Of a DNA stretch of 64,000 bases, positions 18,834 through 28,176 are shown in pieces; the stretch's first letter is position 1; every line of letters starts with the position of its first letter. The notes beneath the pieces are model-generated. The model saw nothing but the letters and a program-made list of their open reading frames with translations. It was not told the origin of the DNA and searched no databases. The translations under genes were made by a program, and so were the position numbers. The stretch is from SPDF01 sp963812085 (lineage in GTDB: Bacteria > Gemmatimonadota > Gemmatimonadetes > Gemmatimonadales > GWC2-71-9), in contig CAWETL010000004.1 in assembly GCA_963812085.1 (NCBI GenBank), forward strand, positions 603,226 to 667,225. Direction: 5' to 3'.

Positions 18834-20009
18834 TTGGTAGACAGAAAGATAGCTCCGATTACGGGTGAACACGAATTGAAAGTCTTGCTAGTTACTCCCT
18901 CATATGACCCAATTGTTGGGGGTGCAGAGACTTTTGTGCGCAGATTGGCTGCCAAATTGAATGAATTAGGAATCCTTGCAGATGTCATGACGTTTAATAT
19001 GAAGAAGAAATGGAAACCATTCTTGAATGAAACTTCAGAGAAGGGTCAATTCACGGTGTTCCGAATTCCCGCAATTTCTAACCCCCTTGCTTTTCTCCCA
19101 ATAAACCCTTTGCAACTATTATTCAGATTTAACGTTGTCCCCAAACCAGGGTTCACAAGGCTTTTTTGCGGCTATGATATTATACACTTTTGCGACGAAG
19201 AAGACCTAAGCTTTCCTTTGTTTTCGCTTTTCGTGAAGAAACCAAAAATAATGCACATGCTCACACCTATTGGCTTTGAGGCAATAAGTCGGAATTTCTT
19301 TCAAAGGGAAATATTCAAGCGAATTGCTGATGTATATATTCCTGATTCTTTTCAAATTCGCTTTCTTCTACAAATGGGTATCCCAAAGTCAAAAATAGTA
19401 AATATGGAAAGCGTAGGCGTAGACGTTTGCCTTTTTAAACCAGATGAATCAAAGAGGCTTAACTCTCTTGTCTTGTTCGTGGGAAGGCTACAAAAACTCA
19501 AAGGCATACATGTTTTGCTGCAATCATTATCATCCTTGAAAATTCCTGTCCACTTGGTAATTATTGGCCCATTTGACCCGCGCAATCCGCAGTACTCAAA
19601 TGAAATTAAGAATAAGGTGAACTTGATCAATTCACAAGGAATACATGAAGTGAAGCTGTTGGGTTGCATGCACGAGAAAGAACTTGTAGCTTGGTATCAA
19701 AAAGCTGCCATACTTGTCACCCCTCATCTGGACGGAAGTGCAGGTCTTACAACTATAGAAGCATTGGCCTGTGCAACTCCTGTTATTGCAACTGGAAAGT
19801 TGCTTGTCAAAAATGAGGTCAACGGTCTCTTAGTCCCCCCTAACAATGCTGAAAGACTAGCAAGTGCTCTTAATGAATTGCTGATAGACGAAGAGCTTAG
19901 AAAAAAATATGGATGCAAAGGGAGAAGAATTGTTGAGGAGGAATATTCTTGGAGCGAGATTGTCAAGGATCTAATCAAAGTCTATGAAAATTTGTCAAAG
20001 AATAGGTAG
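18834..20009 (+). CDS. GT4 family glycosyltransferase
   Basis: 391 residues from TTG 18834, preceded by GGAG. The N-terminus has LLVTPSYDPIVGGAETFVRR, a textbook GT4 acceptor loop. The C-terminal half has LFVGRLQKLKGIHVLLQSL, VIIGPFDPRNPQ and an E-x7-E equivalent in DGSAGLTTIEALACATPVIA. It lies within the segment bracketed by the inverted repeats and is followed by a remnant of a duplicated acyltransferase gene. Confidence 0.9.
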   Translation: MVDRKIAPITGEHELKVLLVTPSYDPIVGGAETFVRRLAAKLNELGILADVMTFNMKKKWKPFLNETSEKGQFTVFRIPAISNPLAFLPINPLQLLFRFNVVPKPGFTRLFCGYDIIHFCDEEDLSFPLFSLFVKKPKIMHMLTPIGFEAISRNFFQREIFKRIADVYIPDSFQIRFLLQMGIPKSKIVNMESVGVDVCLFKPDESKRLNSLVLFVGRLQKLKGIHVLLQSLSSLKIPVHLVIIGPFDPRNPQYSNEIKNKVNLINSQGIHEVKLLGCMHEKELVAWYQKAAILVTPHLDGSAGLTTIEALACATPVIATGKLLVKNEVNGLLVPPNNAERLASALNELLIDEELRKKYGCKGRRIVEEEYSWSEIVKDLIKVYENLSKNR

Positions 20010-20109
20010 GTATCTTTAATGTATTCCTATTTGTCTATATCATTGCGCGTTTCTGAAAATCTTCAAGACAATTCCAGAAGCTACAGCTATTTCCGTGAGG
20101 TGAAAAAAA

Positions 20110-20243
20110 TGCGACTGAAGATAAGCTTTCAGGGGAATAGCTTGATTGAGTGCGAAAATCTGATAGGTCGCCGATTTAGGATGGCAAGGCAGCACAATAA
20201 CCGTGGGAAAACAATTCGTAGTAAGGAAGAAGTCTTAACATAA
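20110..20243 (+). pseudogene. 5' remnant of a hexapeptide acyltransferase gene
   Basis: Encodes SFQGNSLIECENLIGRRF then NRGKTIRSKEEV before a stop. This is the N-terminus of the intact acyltransferase at 25076, which reads FSGNSLIECENLTMLPP and IIRGKTIRIEDKVS. The GAGGTGAAAA ribosome binding site and part of the upstream spacer (CTGAAAATCTTCA) are also shared. Frameshifts and a deletion separate the two matching blocks, and the rest of the gene is missing. This is a partial duplication that decayed. Confidence 0.75.
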
Positions 20244-20333
20244 CTAGCCCAGTTTTGCACTTGTGCTTCTGTTCACCATATACACGCTAAAGTTTAGATT
20301 CTACGTTCAAGCTTTAGCGCATGTGAATTAGAA

Positions 20334-22985
20334 TTGAAATTAAACAAGAAAGTAAATGGCATAATTTTTTTAGTAATCATGTTAACAGCAGTTTTGTTTG
20401 CCTTTAGCCCCCTCACAACTGGGTCCAGTTCCTCTACGAGCCCGATTTTTGGTGTTTCTTCTGTGGGTGGCAGCGTTATCGGTACAGGAGGCACCGCGGC
20501 TAAGACTGGTGCGGCCTTCCAGCTCCAGGAGGCTGGGACCGTTGCTAAGATTACGGCGTATATTCGTGGTTATGGTACTGCGAAATGCGCGATTTACTCA
20601 GATTCATATAGCCAGCCTAACGCGCTCATTGGTGGAACTACTCGGGAAGCGTCTGTTCCTGGGACTGCTGGTTGGGTAGATTTTGTGTATGACACTCCAG
20701 TTTCGCTACAGGCTGGATACTACTGGCTAACGCTCATTTATGATTCTGGCTGTAACTGGTTCTATAATAATGGCGGAGTGAGTGCTTGGAAAGGGGTATC
20801 TTACTATAACGAGCCTGCATCGTCTTTTGGTTCTCATGCAGACAGGTCCGATTCTATAAGTATATACGCGACTTACGGTTCTTCGGGTTCTTCTGTTTCT
20901 TCGGGGACTTTTGGTGTTTCTTCTGTGGGTGGCAGCGTTATCGGTACAGGAGGCACCGCGGCTAAGACTGGCGGATACTTCCAGTTTAATACTGCGGGAA
21001 CTGTGACGAAGATAACGGCATATATTCGTGGTTATGGTAACGCGAGAGCTGCGATTTACTCAGACTTAAACGGTCAGCCTAACTCACCAATAGGCGGAGC
21101 TACACAGCAGATGACTGTACCTGCAACTGCTGGTTGGGTTGATTTCGTGTACTCTACTCCCGTGTCTTTGCAGGCTGGATACTACTGGCTAACGCTCATT
21201 TATGATTCTGGCTGCAGCTGGTTCTATAGCAGTGGCGGAGTTAGCGCTTGGAATTGGATAACTTACTCTAATGAGCCTGTATCGACGTTTGGCTCTCACA
21301 CAGACAGGACCGATGCGATAAGCATCTATGCGACTTACGGGGCTTCGGATTCTTCTTCGGGTTCTTCGGGTTCTTCTGTTTCTTCGGGGACTTTTGGTGT
21401 TTCTTCTGTGGGTGGCAGCGTTATCGGTACAGGAGGCACCGCGGCTAAGACTGGTGCGGCCTTCCAGCTCCAGGAGGCTGGGACCGTTGCTAAGATTACG
21501 GCGTATATTCGTGGTTATGGTACTGCGAAATGCGCGATTTACTCAGATTCATATAGCCAGCCTAACGCGCTCATTGGTGGAACTACTCGGGAAGCGTCTG
21601 TTCCTGGGACTGCTGGTTGGGTAGATTTTGTGTATGACACTCCAGTTTCGCTACAGGCTGGATACTACTGGCTAACGCTCATTTATGATTCTGGCTGTAA
21701 CTGGTTCTATAATAATGGCGGAGTGAGTGCTTGGAAAGGGGTATCTTACTATAACGAGCCTGCATCGTCTTTTGGTTCTCATGCAGACAGGTCCGATTCT
21801 ATAAGTATATACGCGACTTACGGTTCTTCGGGTTCTTCTGTTTCTTCGGGGACCATGAGTAGTTCACAATCAATACAGAGAGCAGGTATAGCTGGGTACA
21901 TGACATGGAATGGTGTATGGATGGATCCTCAGGCATTTGCTTTTGCCAAGGCTCATTTTGACACCATGTTACTTGGCAGCTATCAATGGCAAAATTATCC
22001 CGTAAACGCAATTCAAGACTTCAAGAACGCCGGCATGGGGCCACTTGGATACACAAGACTCGCCGAAGTACAATATTCCCCAACACCAGCATATTGTAGC
22101 GCAGATTGGGTTGAATGCAACACTCATGAAGACTGGTTTATCCATGACGCAGTCACAGGCGGCAGAATATGGGACCCATCCGTTAGCGGTTTCTTGATGG
22201 ATATTGGCAACGCAGGCTTTAGACAACATTGGATAACGTATATTACAAATAATCTTAACATTTACCAAGGCTTCACCGGAATATTCATCGACGTCACAAT
22301 AGGCACTATGAATGCAGATTGGGTTCCTTGGGCAAGATTTAGCGACGGCAGCACACCAGTATTCAAAGCCTCAGACTTGAACAGTTGGCACACTAACGCA
22401 GTTAACTTCCTGGCACAAATCAAAGCGGCGTTCCCAACTAAAACCGTCATAATAAACACTGATGGAGACAACTTGGATTACGTTGCTAAAGTTGATGGAG
22501 TAATGATAGAAGGCTTCACACACGCTACATGGCAGAGCGCAGATGACCACTCCACTTCTTCAGGCGCAATCAGCCAAATAGACTACTACAGCACCATCAC
22601 TAGCAACGGTAAAATCGCTTGGTACATTTCAGGCGCATCTTCGGGAACAACCTCTCAGATTAACAACCTAGTAAAGTATTGCTTAGCTGGCGCACTCATA
22701 TCGAATAACAATCCACAATCCGTATTCAGCTTTAACGACTGGTTCAGTTTCGACGGCAGCCACGGCTACTACCCAATCATGGACAACATCAACCTCGGCT
22801 CACCAACTGGTGCGTACTACCAAAGCCAAGGCGTTTACATGCGAGACTACCAAAGTGGAAAAGTGCTGTTTAACCCCACAGGCAACTCATACACCGTTAA
22901 CCTGGGAAACACATATCAACTCAACGGAGCTTCAGTAACCAACGTAGTTCTAAGCGCTTACAGCGGCGAGATACTGACAAAATAA
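20334..22985 (+). CDS. Secreted modular protein: three beta-sandwich repeats plus GHL-like domain
   Basis: 883 residues from TTG 20334, with a signal peptide (KVNGIIFLVIMLTAVLFAF). Three ~145-residue modules start near residues 38, 192 and 353. Each opens FGVSSVGGSVIGTGGTAAKT and ends ISIYATYG, and they are joined by Ser/Gly linkers. They look like carbohydrate- or surface-binding beta-sandwiches; a related module is at 59.9 kb. From about residue 515 comes the same glycosidase-like barrel as the protein at 12.9-14.2 kb, with FTGIFIDVTIG and VDGVMIEGFTHATW. Modules 1 and 3 are identical in DNA. It is probably an exported, multivalent glycan-acting enzyme; the substrate is unknown. Confidence 0.7.
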   Translation: MKLNKKVNGIIFLVIMLTAVLFAFSPLTTGSSSSTSPIFGVSSVGGSVIGTGGTAAKTGAAFQLQEAGTVAKITAYIRGYGTAKCAIYSDSYSQPNALIGGTTREASVPGTAGWVDFVYDTPVSLQAGYYWLTLIYDSGCNWFYNNGGVSAWKGVSYYNEPASSFGSHADRSDSISIYATYGSSGSSVSSGTFGVSSVGGSVIGTGGTAAKTGGYFQFNTAGTVTKITAYIRGYGNARAAIYSDLNGQPNSPIGGATQQMTVPATAGWVDFVYSTPVSLQAGYYWLTLIYDSGCSWFYSSGGVSAWNWITYSNEPVSTFGSHTDRTDAISIYATYGASDSSSGSSGSSVSSGTFGVSSVGGSVIGTGGTAAKTGAAFQLQEAGTVAKITAYIRGYGTAKCAIYSDSYSQPNALIGGTTREASVPGTAGWVDFVYDTPVSLQAGYYWLTLIYDSGCNWFYNNGGVSAWKGVSYYNEPASSFGSHADRSDSISIYATYGSSGSSVSSGTMSSSQSIQRAGIAGYMTWNGVWMDPQAFAFAKAHFDTMLLGSYQWQNYPVNAIQDFKNAGMGPLGYTRLAEVQYSPTPAYCSADWVECNTHEDWFIHDAVTGGRIWDPSVSGFLMDIGNAGFRQHWITYITNNLNIYQGFTGIFIDVTIGTMNADWVPWARFSDGSTPVFKASDLNSWHTNAVNFLAQIKAAFPTKTVIINTDGDNLDYVAKVDGVMIEGFTHATWQSADDHSTSSGAISQIDYYSTITSNGKIAWYISGASSGTTSQINNLVKYCLAGALISNNNPQSVFSFNDWFSFDGSHGYYPIMDNINLGSPTGAYYQSQGVYMRDYQSGKVLFNPTGNSYTVNLGNTYQLNGASVTNVVLSAYSGEILTK
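20447..20908 (+). repeat. Intragenic direct repeat, module 1
   Basis: Identical base for base, as far as I can read, to 21392-21853, an offset of 945 bp (315 codons). It encodes one full beta-sandwich module and the start of the Ser/Gly linker. Confidence 0.9.
20909..21340 (+). repeat. Intragenic direct repeat, module 2 (diverged)
   Basis: The same module opens here with the identical first ~60 bases, then diverges (GGYFQFNTAGTVTKITAYIR against GAAFQLQEAGTVAKITAYIR). It converges again over the GYYWLTLIYDSGC coding stretch. The central copy therefore was not homogenised along its whole length. Confidence 0.85.
21392..21853 (+). repeat. Intragenic direct repeat, module 3
   Basis: Exact copy of 20447-20908. 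Exact identity of modules 1 and 3 while module 2 differs points to a recent duplication or conversion that skipped the middle copy. Confidence 0.9.
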
Positions 22986-23008
22986 ACTAACAAACAAAGA
23001 ACAAATAA
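22500..23008 (+). repeat. Inverted repeat, copy B (~509 bp)
   Basis: Reverse complement of 12867-13375 with no mismatch seen, extending ~23 bp past the stop codon. Together with copy A it brackets about 9.1 kb holding the acetyltransferase, DUF2206-like, OafA-like and GT4 genes. Confidence 0.9.
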
Positions 23009-23128
23009 GCCCCTTTTTATTTATCCACATCAATCATTAATATGACTTACTAAAGCAAAAAAAGAGTGCAGCGCGCGTCAAAATATTTGTCGAGACTACT
23101 ATTTATCATGAAAAAGCAAGGTGTCTAG

Positions 23129-24121
23129 ATGAATATAAGTTCTTATGAACTCAGTTGTTTGGGTAAATTGAAACGATTCATTACCGAGTCCAATTGCCTC
23201 CCGTTTCTTGAATATAGCGTATGTCGAGATCTAGCAATCGATTACACGGTTGAAGAAATTCTTGACATTTTTTCTAAAGGTGGGTTTGTTTTTGTTGCCA
23301 AAGAAGCAGAAGAAATTATTGGAGTGCTTGTTTCAGAAAGATTGGAGTGGGATTCAATTCACTTTGGCGTCGAAACTGCAAAGATTAATTATTTATTGGC
23401 ATCTGGAGATTATTTTAAATCTCTCAATACAAAGCAGAAACTGCTTTCGTATCTGTTGAAAAAATGCTGTGATAAACTTATACTGCATTTATCAGCAAGA
23501 GTTAACAAGGAAGACTTATCTAGCATACATGCACTTGAAAGTAGATCTTTCCGGCTGATGGATGTTCTAGTTACCTATTCTCTTGACCTCAGAAATGGAC
23601 AAGGTTTGGAAACCGTACCAATTCATCAGGTTCGGTCGTTCAAAAAGTCAGATCTCCCTAAACTAGTTGAGATATCTTTGGAATGCTTTAAGGAAGTACC
23701 AGTAGCAACCGATCGATTTCACGCAGATCGTACTTTGCCTGCTAAAAAAAGCGATGAACTTTACATAAAATGGTTGATCAACTTTTCGCAGGATCGTTCC
23801 AATGAAATACTAGTGGCTGAGGTAGACGGCGAAATTGTTGGATTTAACTTGTGTACAGTTAACCAATTGCTTGCGGACAAAATTGGTTTAAGACTTGGAT
23901 CAATGGTTCTCACGGCCGTTAAATGTTCCCAAAGAAACAAGCTTGTGGGCATCTCCTTGCTGCGGGCTTCAATATCATGGTTCCGCGACAAGGCAGATAT
24001 CGTAGAGTCGGGCGGGCAAGTAAGTAATTGCCCAATTCAAAGGGCTTGGACCAAAGTGGGTTTCAAAATAGTCAAATCCCAATGTACTTTTCATTGGTCG
24101 GTACTACCAGATAGGTTATGA
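23129..24121 (+). CDS. GNAT acetyltransferase, WecD-like
   Basis: 330 residues, with AAGGTG before the ATG. The N-terminal part has RLEWDSIHFGVETAKINYLL, and the C-terminal GNAT part has RFHADRTLPAKKSDELYIKW, ILVAEVDGEIVGFNLC and the CoA loop KCSQRNKLVGISLLRASISW. These are the blocks of dTDP-fucosamine acetyltransferase (WecD)-type enzymes, which N-acetylate an amino sugar nucleotide. A sugar aminotransferase lies downstream at 31.8 kb, so a complete amino-sugar acetylation route is plausible. Confidence 0.8.
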   Translation: MNISSYELSCLGKLKRFITESNCLPFLEYSVCRDLAIDYTVEEILDIFSKGGFVFVAKEAEEIIGVLVSERLEWDSIHFGVETAKINYLLASGDYFKSLNTKQKLLSYLLKKCCDKLILHLSARVNKEDLSSIHALESRSFRLMDVLVTYSLDLRNGQGLETVPIHQVRSFKKSDLPKLVEISLECFKEVPVATDRFHADRTLPAKKSDELYIKWLINFSQDRSNEILVAEVDGEIVGFNLCTVNQLLADKIGLRLGSMVLTAVKCSQRNKLVGISLLRASISWFRDKADIVESGGQVSNCPIQRAWTKVGFKIVKSQCTFHWSVLPDRL

Positions 24122-24187
24122 AAACAGCTTGAGGACTCTGATTACTAAAACATGATCAGGAAAATACGATTTTGTAGGTGTTTCTGA

Positions 24188-24910
24188 ATGAGGACCTTAG
24201 TAATTAGTCAACCCACTTATCTACCTTGGTTAGGGTATTTTCGCATAATGAAAGAAGCTGATGTCTTTGTTTTCTTGGATAATGTGCAGTTTGAACAAAG
24301 GTCATGGCAATGTCGAAATCGCATAAAATCTGCCACTGGAAATTTATGGTTGACGGTTCCAACCCATCATGAGGCGAAATCTAAGATTTGTGACGTAGAC
24401 ATAGATAATACAAAACCATGGACGAGGCAGCACTGGAACGCGATGAAGACCTCTTATGGGAAAGCTCCGTATTTTAAGACATATTCACCTTTCTTTAAAC
24501 TAGTATACGAAAGGGAGTGGACAAAGTTGGCAGAACTAAATATTTATGTCGCGCAGTACTTGGCTGCTCAGTTAGGGGTATCTCCAATATTCGTGCAAGC
24601 CTCAAAAATTGGTCTGGAAGGAAAAAGAACACAGTTGCTTCTTGAACTCTGCAAGATGTTTGACGCGGATCGTTACTTGTCTTCCATCGGGGCAAGGGAG
24701 TATATGAAAGAAGATGGTGCTGCAGAAATTTTTGATAAGGAAGGCATCAAAGTGCAGTTTTTGGAGGTTAATACCATAACTTACCCGCAACTTTTTGGGG
24801 AATTTATCCCGGGTCTAAGCGCTATTGACTGCTTATTCAATTGCGGTTCCCACGCAATGAAGATAATGTCTGACGAAAACGAAACAACATATCATGAACT
24901 TGGTCGGTAA
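24188..24910 (+). CDS. WbqC-like family protein
   Basis: 240 residues with an AGGTG ribosome binding site. The family start ISQPTYLPWLGYFRIMKEAD and the following FLDNVQFEQRSWQCRNRIK are clear, as is the C-terminal FGEFIPGLSAIDCLFNCG. WbqC-like proteins occur in O-antigen and surface-glycan clusters but their reaction is not established. A second full copy lies at 33.1 kb and a C-terminal remnant at 28.0 kb, so this family has expanded here. Confidence 0.88.
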   Translation: MRTLVISQPTYLPWLGYFRIMKEADVFVFLDNVQFEQRSWQCRNRIKSATGNLWLTVPTHHEAKSKICDVDIDNTKPWTRQHWNAMKTSYGKAPYFKTYSPFFKLVYEREWTKLAELNIYVAQYLAAQLGVSPIFVQASKIGLEGKRTQLLLELCKMFDADRYLSSIGAREYMKEDGAAEIFDKEGIKVQFLEVNTITYPQLFGEFIPGLSAIDCLFNCGSHAMKIMSDENETTYHELGR

Positions 24911-25075
24911 TTATGAAGTCTACATTCTTTAGTATCTGCTTAGTTGAAGAGCAGCATAGATCGAAAACACGTCAAATAGTTTCCAACGTTTTGTCTCCAT
25001 ATTATCGTGCGTCGCTGAAAATCTTCATAAAGAACATGAGCTGCACAGTTCTTCACCTGAGGTGAAAACGCGCAA

Positions 25076-26116
25076 ATGAAGACAGTCTTTTCCGGAAATA
25101 GCCTCATTGAGTGCGAAAATCTGACTATGTTGCCCCCCACATTCACCATAGGAGAGAACACTATAATCAGGGGGAAAACAATACGCATTGAAGACAAGGT
25201 TTCAATTGGCAGCAATACCATTATTTCTGCAGACGAAGTATCAATAGGTAGAGCATCAGAAATCGAGGACAGTTGTAAAATAATGTTGCTTGGTAATTGG
25301 TCAAATTTCACAATTGGCGATAATTGTTTTATAGGTAACGATTCCAAAATAGTAATACCTGCTTTAAGGGCAGGAGATTATGTCACATTGCACAATCACC
25401 TCTTAATGAACGGGTACAAACCTTGTAGGATAGGTCATAATGTTTGGGTGGGTCAAAACTGCATTTTGAATTCGACTGAAAACCTAACGATAGGAAACAA
25501 TGTTGGAATAGGTGCTTATAGTAGCGTTTGGACTCATGGCTTCTGGGGGGAAAAAATCGAAGGGTGCCGTATCTGCAAAACTGCCCCGACAACTATTGAA
25601 GATGATGTGTTTATAGAAGGCAGTTACAACGTAATCTCTCCAGGCCTAACAATTGGTAAAAAATCGGTTGTGCTTACAGGATCTGTTGTTACAAAGGATG
25701 TTTTGCCGTTTACCTGTGTAGCTGGCACGCCTGCTCGCGATATTACCGAAAAATTGACTCCGTATGCAAACGTTACGTTAGAACAGAAGTATCGGATGAT
25801 GCGTGAATTCATGGTGGATTTCATCGCTTCGATTGCAGAGAGGAAAGTCATAAAGCTGTCTAATGGGTGGCATATCCAAGAGGATATTGAAAAATTCGAC
25901 ATTCTTTTCTACGAAGAAGTTAACGATGATAACATTAAAGATGAGGATGTTACAAAAATAGTGTTCACGAAGAAAAATGATCTTAAGCTTCAGTCTTTTC
26001 GCAACATTACAGTGTTCGATTTATCCACTAAAACATATACAAAGAAAAGAACAGATTTAGAAGCTAGAATAATTCGCTTTTTGCTTCCAAACAGAGCTAG
26101 GTTTTTACCTGCGTAA
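25076..26116 (+). CDS. Hexapeptide-repeat acyltransferase
   Basis: 346 residues, with GAGGTGA 11 nt before the ATG. Two beta-helix runs are visible: FTIGENTIIRGKTIRIEDKV and following, then CRIGHNVWVGQNCILN, LTIGNNVGIGAYSSVWTHG and LTIGKKSVVLTGSVVTKDVL. The last ~110 residues are a non-repeat C-terminal domain with KLSNGWHIQEDIEKFDILFY. It probably transfers an acetyl or other acyl group to a sugar of the surface glycan. Its 5' end was duplicated to 20.1 kb. Confidence 0.85.
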   Translation: MKTVFSGNSLIECENLTMLPPTFTIGENTIIRGKTIRIEDKVSIGSNTIISADEVSIGRASEIEDSCKIMLLGNWSNFTIGDNCFIGNDSKIVIPALRAGDYVTLHNHLLMNGYKPCRIGHNVWVGQNCILNSTENLTIGNNVGIGAYSSVWTHGFWGEKIEGCRICKTAPTTIEDDVFIEGSYNVISPGLTIGKKSVVLTGSVVTKDVLPFTCVAGTPARDITEKLTPYANVTLEQKYRMMREFMVDFIASIAERKVIKLSNGWHIQEDIEKFDILFYEEVNDDNIKDEDVTKIVFTKKNDLKLQSFRNITVFDLSTKTYTKKRTDLEARIIRFLLPNRARFLPA

Positions 26117-26413
26117 ACAGCAAATTCCTAAAGCAATTTCGATACGCTCTCTCTTGTCCTATGGTTTAATGTGCGCGCTTTAACCCTAAAGCCGAGAAAT
26201 CAACTGATTCAAACGGGCGCGGTCAATACTTTTTTCGAAGAATGCACTGAGAATTTATTCGCCTGTTGGCGACGCAGTAGGTGCGCCTAAATTACTTAAT
26301 GCAAGATTCTTTCATTAAGTATTTATTTCTGCTATCTAAATGCAAACCACCGAAATGGTTGAAAGAATGCATTAGTTGATCAGGTTAGCTATACCTTTTT
26401 GTGAGGCAAAAGT
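26117..26413. other. Intergenic region, no gene seen
   Basis: About 300 bp, AT-rich in its second half (TTCATTAAGTATTTATTTC near 26311), which may hold a promoter for the decayed gene that follows. No open frame is supported. Confidence 0.4.
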
Positions 26414-27410
26414 TTGTTCAAATATGAGACAGATTATCATCCTTCTTACAAGGAATGGAGTTCGTTCTTAGAAGAACATGATAGTGACAACCTCCAACAA
26501 TCGTTTGAGTTCGGTGAAGTCTCAAAGTCAATCTAACCAAACACCAAAATTGTGAGGCTTCTGCTGAAGGAAAATGAGAAGTCTGTTGGGTTAGTGCAGG
26601 GCTATTACAATCAAGGGAGCATTTTTGGTGGGTCACTCTATGTCGAAGGCCATCATGGAACTGGTCCTGTAATCGCAGAGGGACAAAACAGAGAACGAGT
26701 TTTCAGGCAATTAATCTTGGCCTTAGAAAAATACGCCATTATGAATAAGATTCCTGAGGGCTTTATAGTTTACAACTGTGAAATGGGGAATTTGCTACGA
26801 AGCTTGGGCTATACTCTTTTTGCCAGCCACTGTGTCTATAAAATTTTCTTGTACAATAACGTTGACCAAATCTGGCAAAGACTTGACCATAACAAGAGGA
26901 GAAATATTAAAAAAGCCACAAGCTTAGGTGTCGAGGTTACTTACGGCACCAAGAAAGAGGGACCTCGTCTCATTCTACGAGATGCTTCAACTCACGAGCG
27001 AAAGGGAGGGCTTCCAAATTCGCCCCTTCAACTATTATGACGAAATACTCAAAGTCTTTGGGAAGATTGGAAAAGCAAAAATCTTTACGGCTTATCTCCG
27101 AAACCAACCAGTCGCAGGGCTTTTTGTTGTTACCATGGGCAATACTATGCATGCCCTTTCTGCGGGGTCTCGTCCAGAAGCCTGGAGAGCCAGACCAAAC
27201 GATATCCTTCATTGGAAAGCAATTGAACTAGCATGCAAAGATGGTCTTTCATGCTACAACCTGGGTGCCGTTCCCGATCCTCCAGAGGGAGGTCTATGGA
27301 AATGGAAAAGCGAGTGGATGGGGCAACTCGAAAAAATGCCCATTTGCCACAGAGTTTACATGCCAAAACTAAAGCTCGTAATTGATACTTATAACCAAAT
27401 GATGTACAGA
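26414..27410 (+). pseudogene. FemAB-like peptidyl/aminoacyl transferase, broken
   Basis: A nearly full-length ~330-codon gene in pieces. The frame starting at TTG 26414 reads KEWSSFLEEHDSDNLQQSFE, then hits TAA at 26534-26536, then continues IVRLLLKENEKSVGLVQGYY to VEVTYGTKKE. There a one-base shift in AGAGGGA near 26960 moves it to DLVSFYEMLQLTSEREGF and on to GLFVVTMGNTMHALSAGSR. LQQSFEFGEV and the N-R-R-N-I-K-K-A element are FemAB/GNAT signatures. An intact distant relative lies at 29.2 kb. A stop plus a shift argues for real decay. Confidence 0.8.
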
Positions 27411-27414
27411 ACTA

Positions 27415-27893
27415 TTGGGCGAGCGCGGTGGCGCAACAGTAAGAAAACTAGCCAAACTGGCATCGCAAGGAAAAATCTTCGTAATTGACATTTCACATGA
27501 TATGGTCGAGTATTCCGAAAAAGTGAACGAAAACCTGATTGTCCAAAATATCTCCACACAATTGAAGGGTCGGTTGAGACAATGAGTTTTCCCGATAGCT
27601 ATTTTGATTTGATGACAGCCTTTGAAACCTACTACTTTTGGTTTGATTTTCGCAACGGCCTAATGGAAATAAAACGGGTTCTGAAGCCGGGCGGGAAACT
27701 GCTTTTGGTGAACGAAATGGTCAAGGACGGGCTGTACGAAGTTGAGAACGCAAAACTGATTGCGGAGACCCATGTTCGCCTCATTCCCTTACAAGAAATA
27801 CGAAATATTATGCTTGCGATTGGCTTGGTAGTGTCCAAGTGCTTACTGAAGCTGAATCGCCTTGAAACGCAGTTCTTGCCCAAAAAGCGGTAG
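27415..27893 (+). pseudogene. Class I SAM methyltransferase fragment, broken
   Basis: The fragment begins inside motif I (GGATVRKLAKLASQGKIFVI) and continues DISHDMVEYSEKVNENL. It then changes frame near 27555 to TIEGSVETMSFPDSYFDLMT, followed by NGLMEIKRVLKPGGKLLLVN. The N-terminal ~50 residues are absent, replaced by the tail of the FemAB-like remnant. Both truncation and frameshift make it inactive. The order resembles UbiE-type small-molecule methyltransferases. Confidence 0.75.
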
Positions 27894-27985
27894 CGCGCCA
27901 GCTGTGCCAAAATTGTTTTCAAAGGGATTCTGTTCGCGTTTTATGATTTTCAGGAAATCTTGAGCCCCACAGTTTCTAACAAGTG

Positions 27986-28102
27986 CAACTTTTTGGGGAA
28001 ATTATTCTGGACCTGAGCGCTGTTGACTGCTTGTTCAATTTCGGTGCCGACGCTTTGAAGATAATATCTGGAGAAACCGCAATTTTCTTTTACAGTTTGT
28101 AA
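27986..28102 (+). pseudogene. WbqC-like C-terminal remnant
   Basis: Open from CAACTTTTTGGGGAA to TAA at 28100, encoding QLFGEIILDLSAVDCLFNFG then ADALKIISGE. This matches the end of the intact WbqC-like protein at 24.2 kb (QLFGEFIPGLSAIDCLFNCG), also at DNA level. Nothing else of the gene is left. Confidence 0.8.
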
Positions 28103-28176
28103 CCAACGATTGTTAAGTAATAATGGCTGTTTATTAACGAGAGAGAAGAAAAATAAAAGGAAGGGGTAGTTGAAAA

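Noticed and set aside
20447..21853. Regular long repeats as a possible CRISPR-like array
   Set aside because: The units are ~460 bp, coding and in frame, with no short repeat-spacer pattern.
12867..23008. Inverted repeats as ends of a composite transposon
   Set aside because: The repeats are coding 3' halves of paralogous genes. No transposase, short terminal repeats or target-site duplication is visible.
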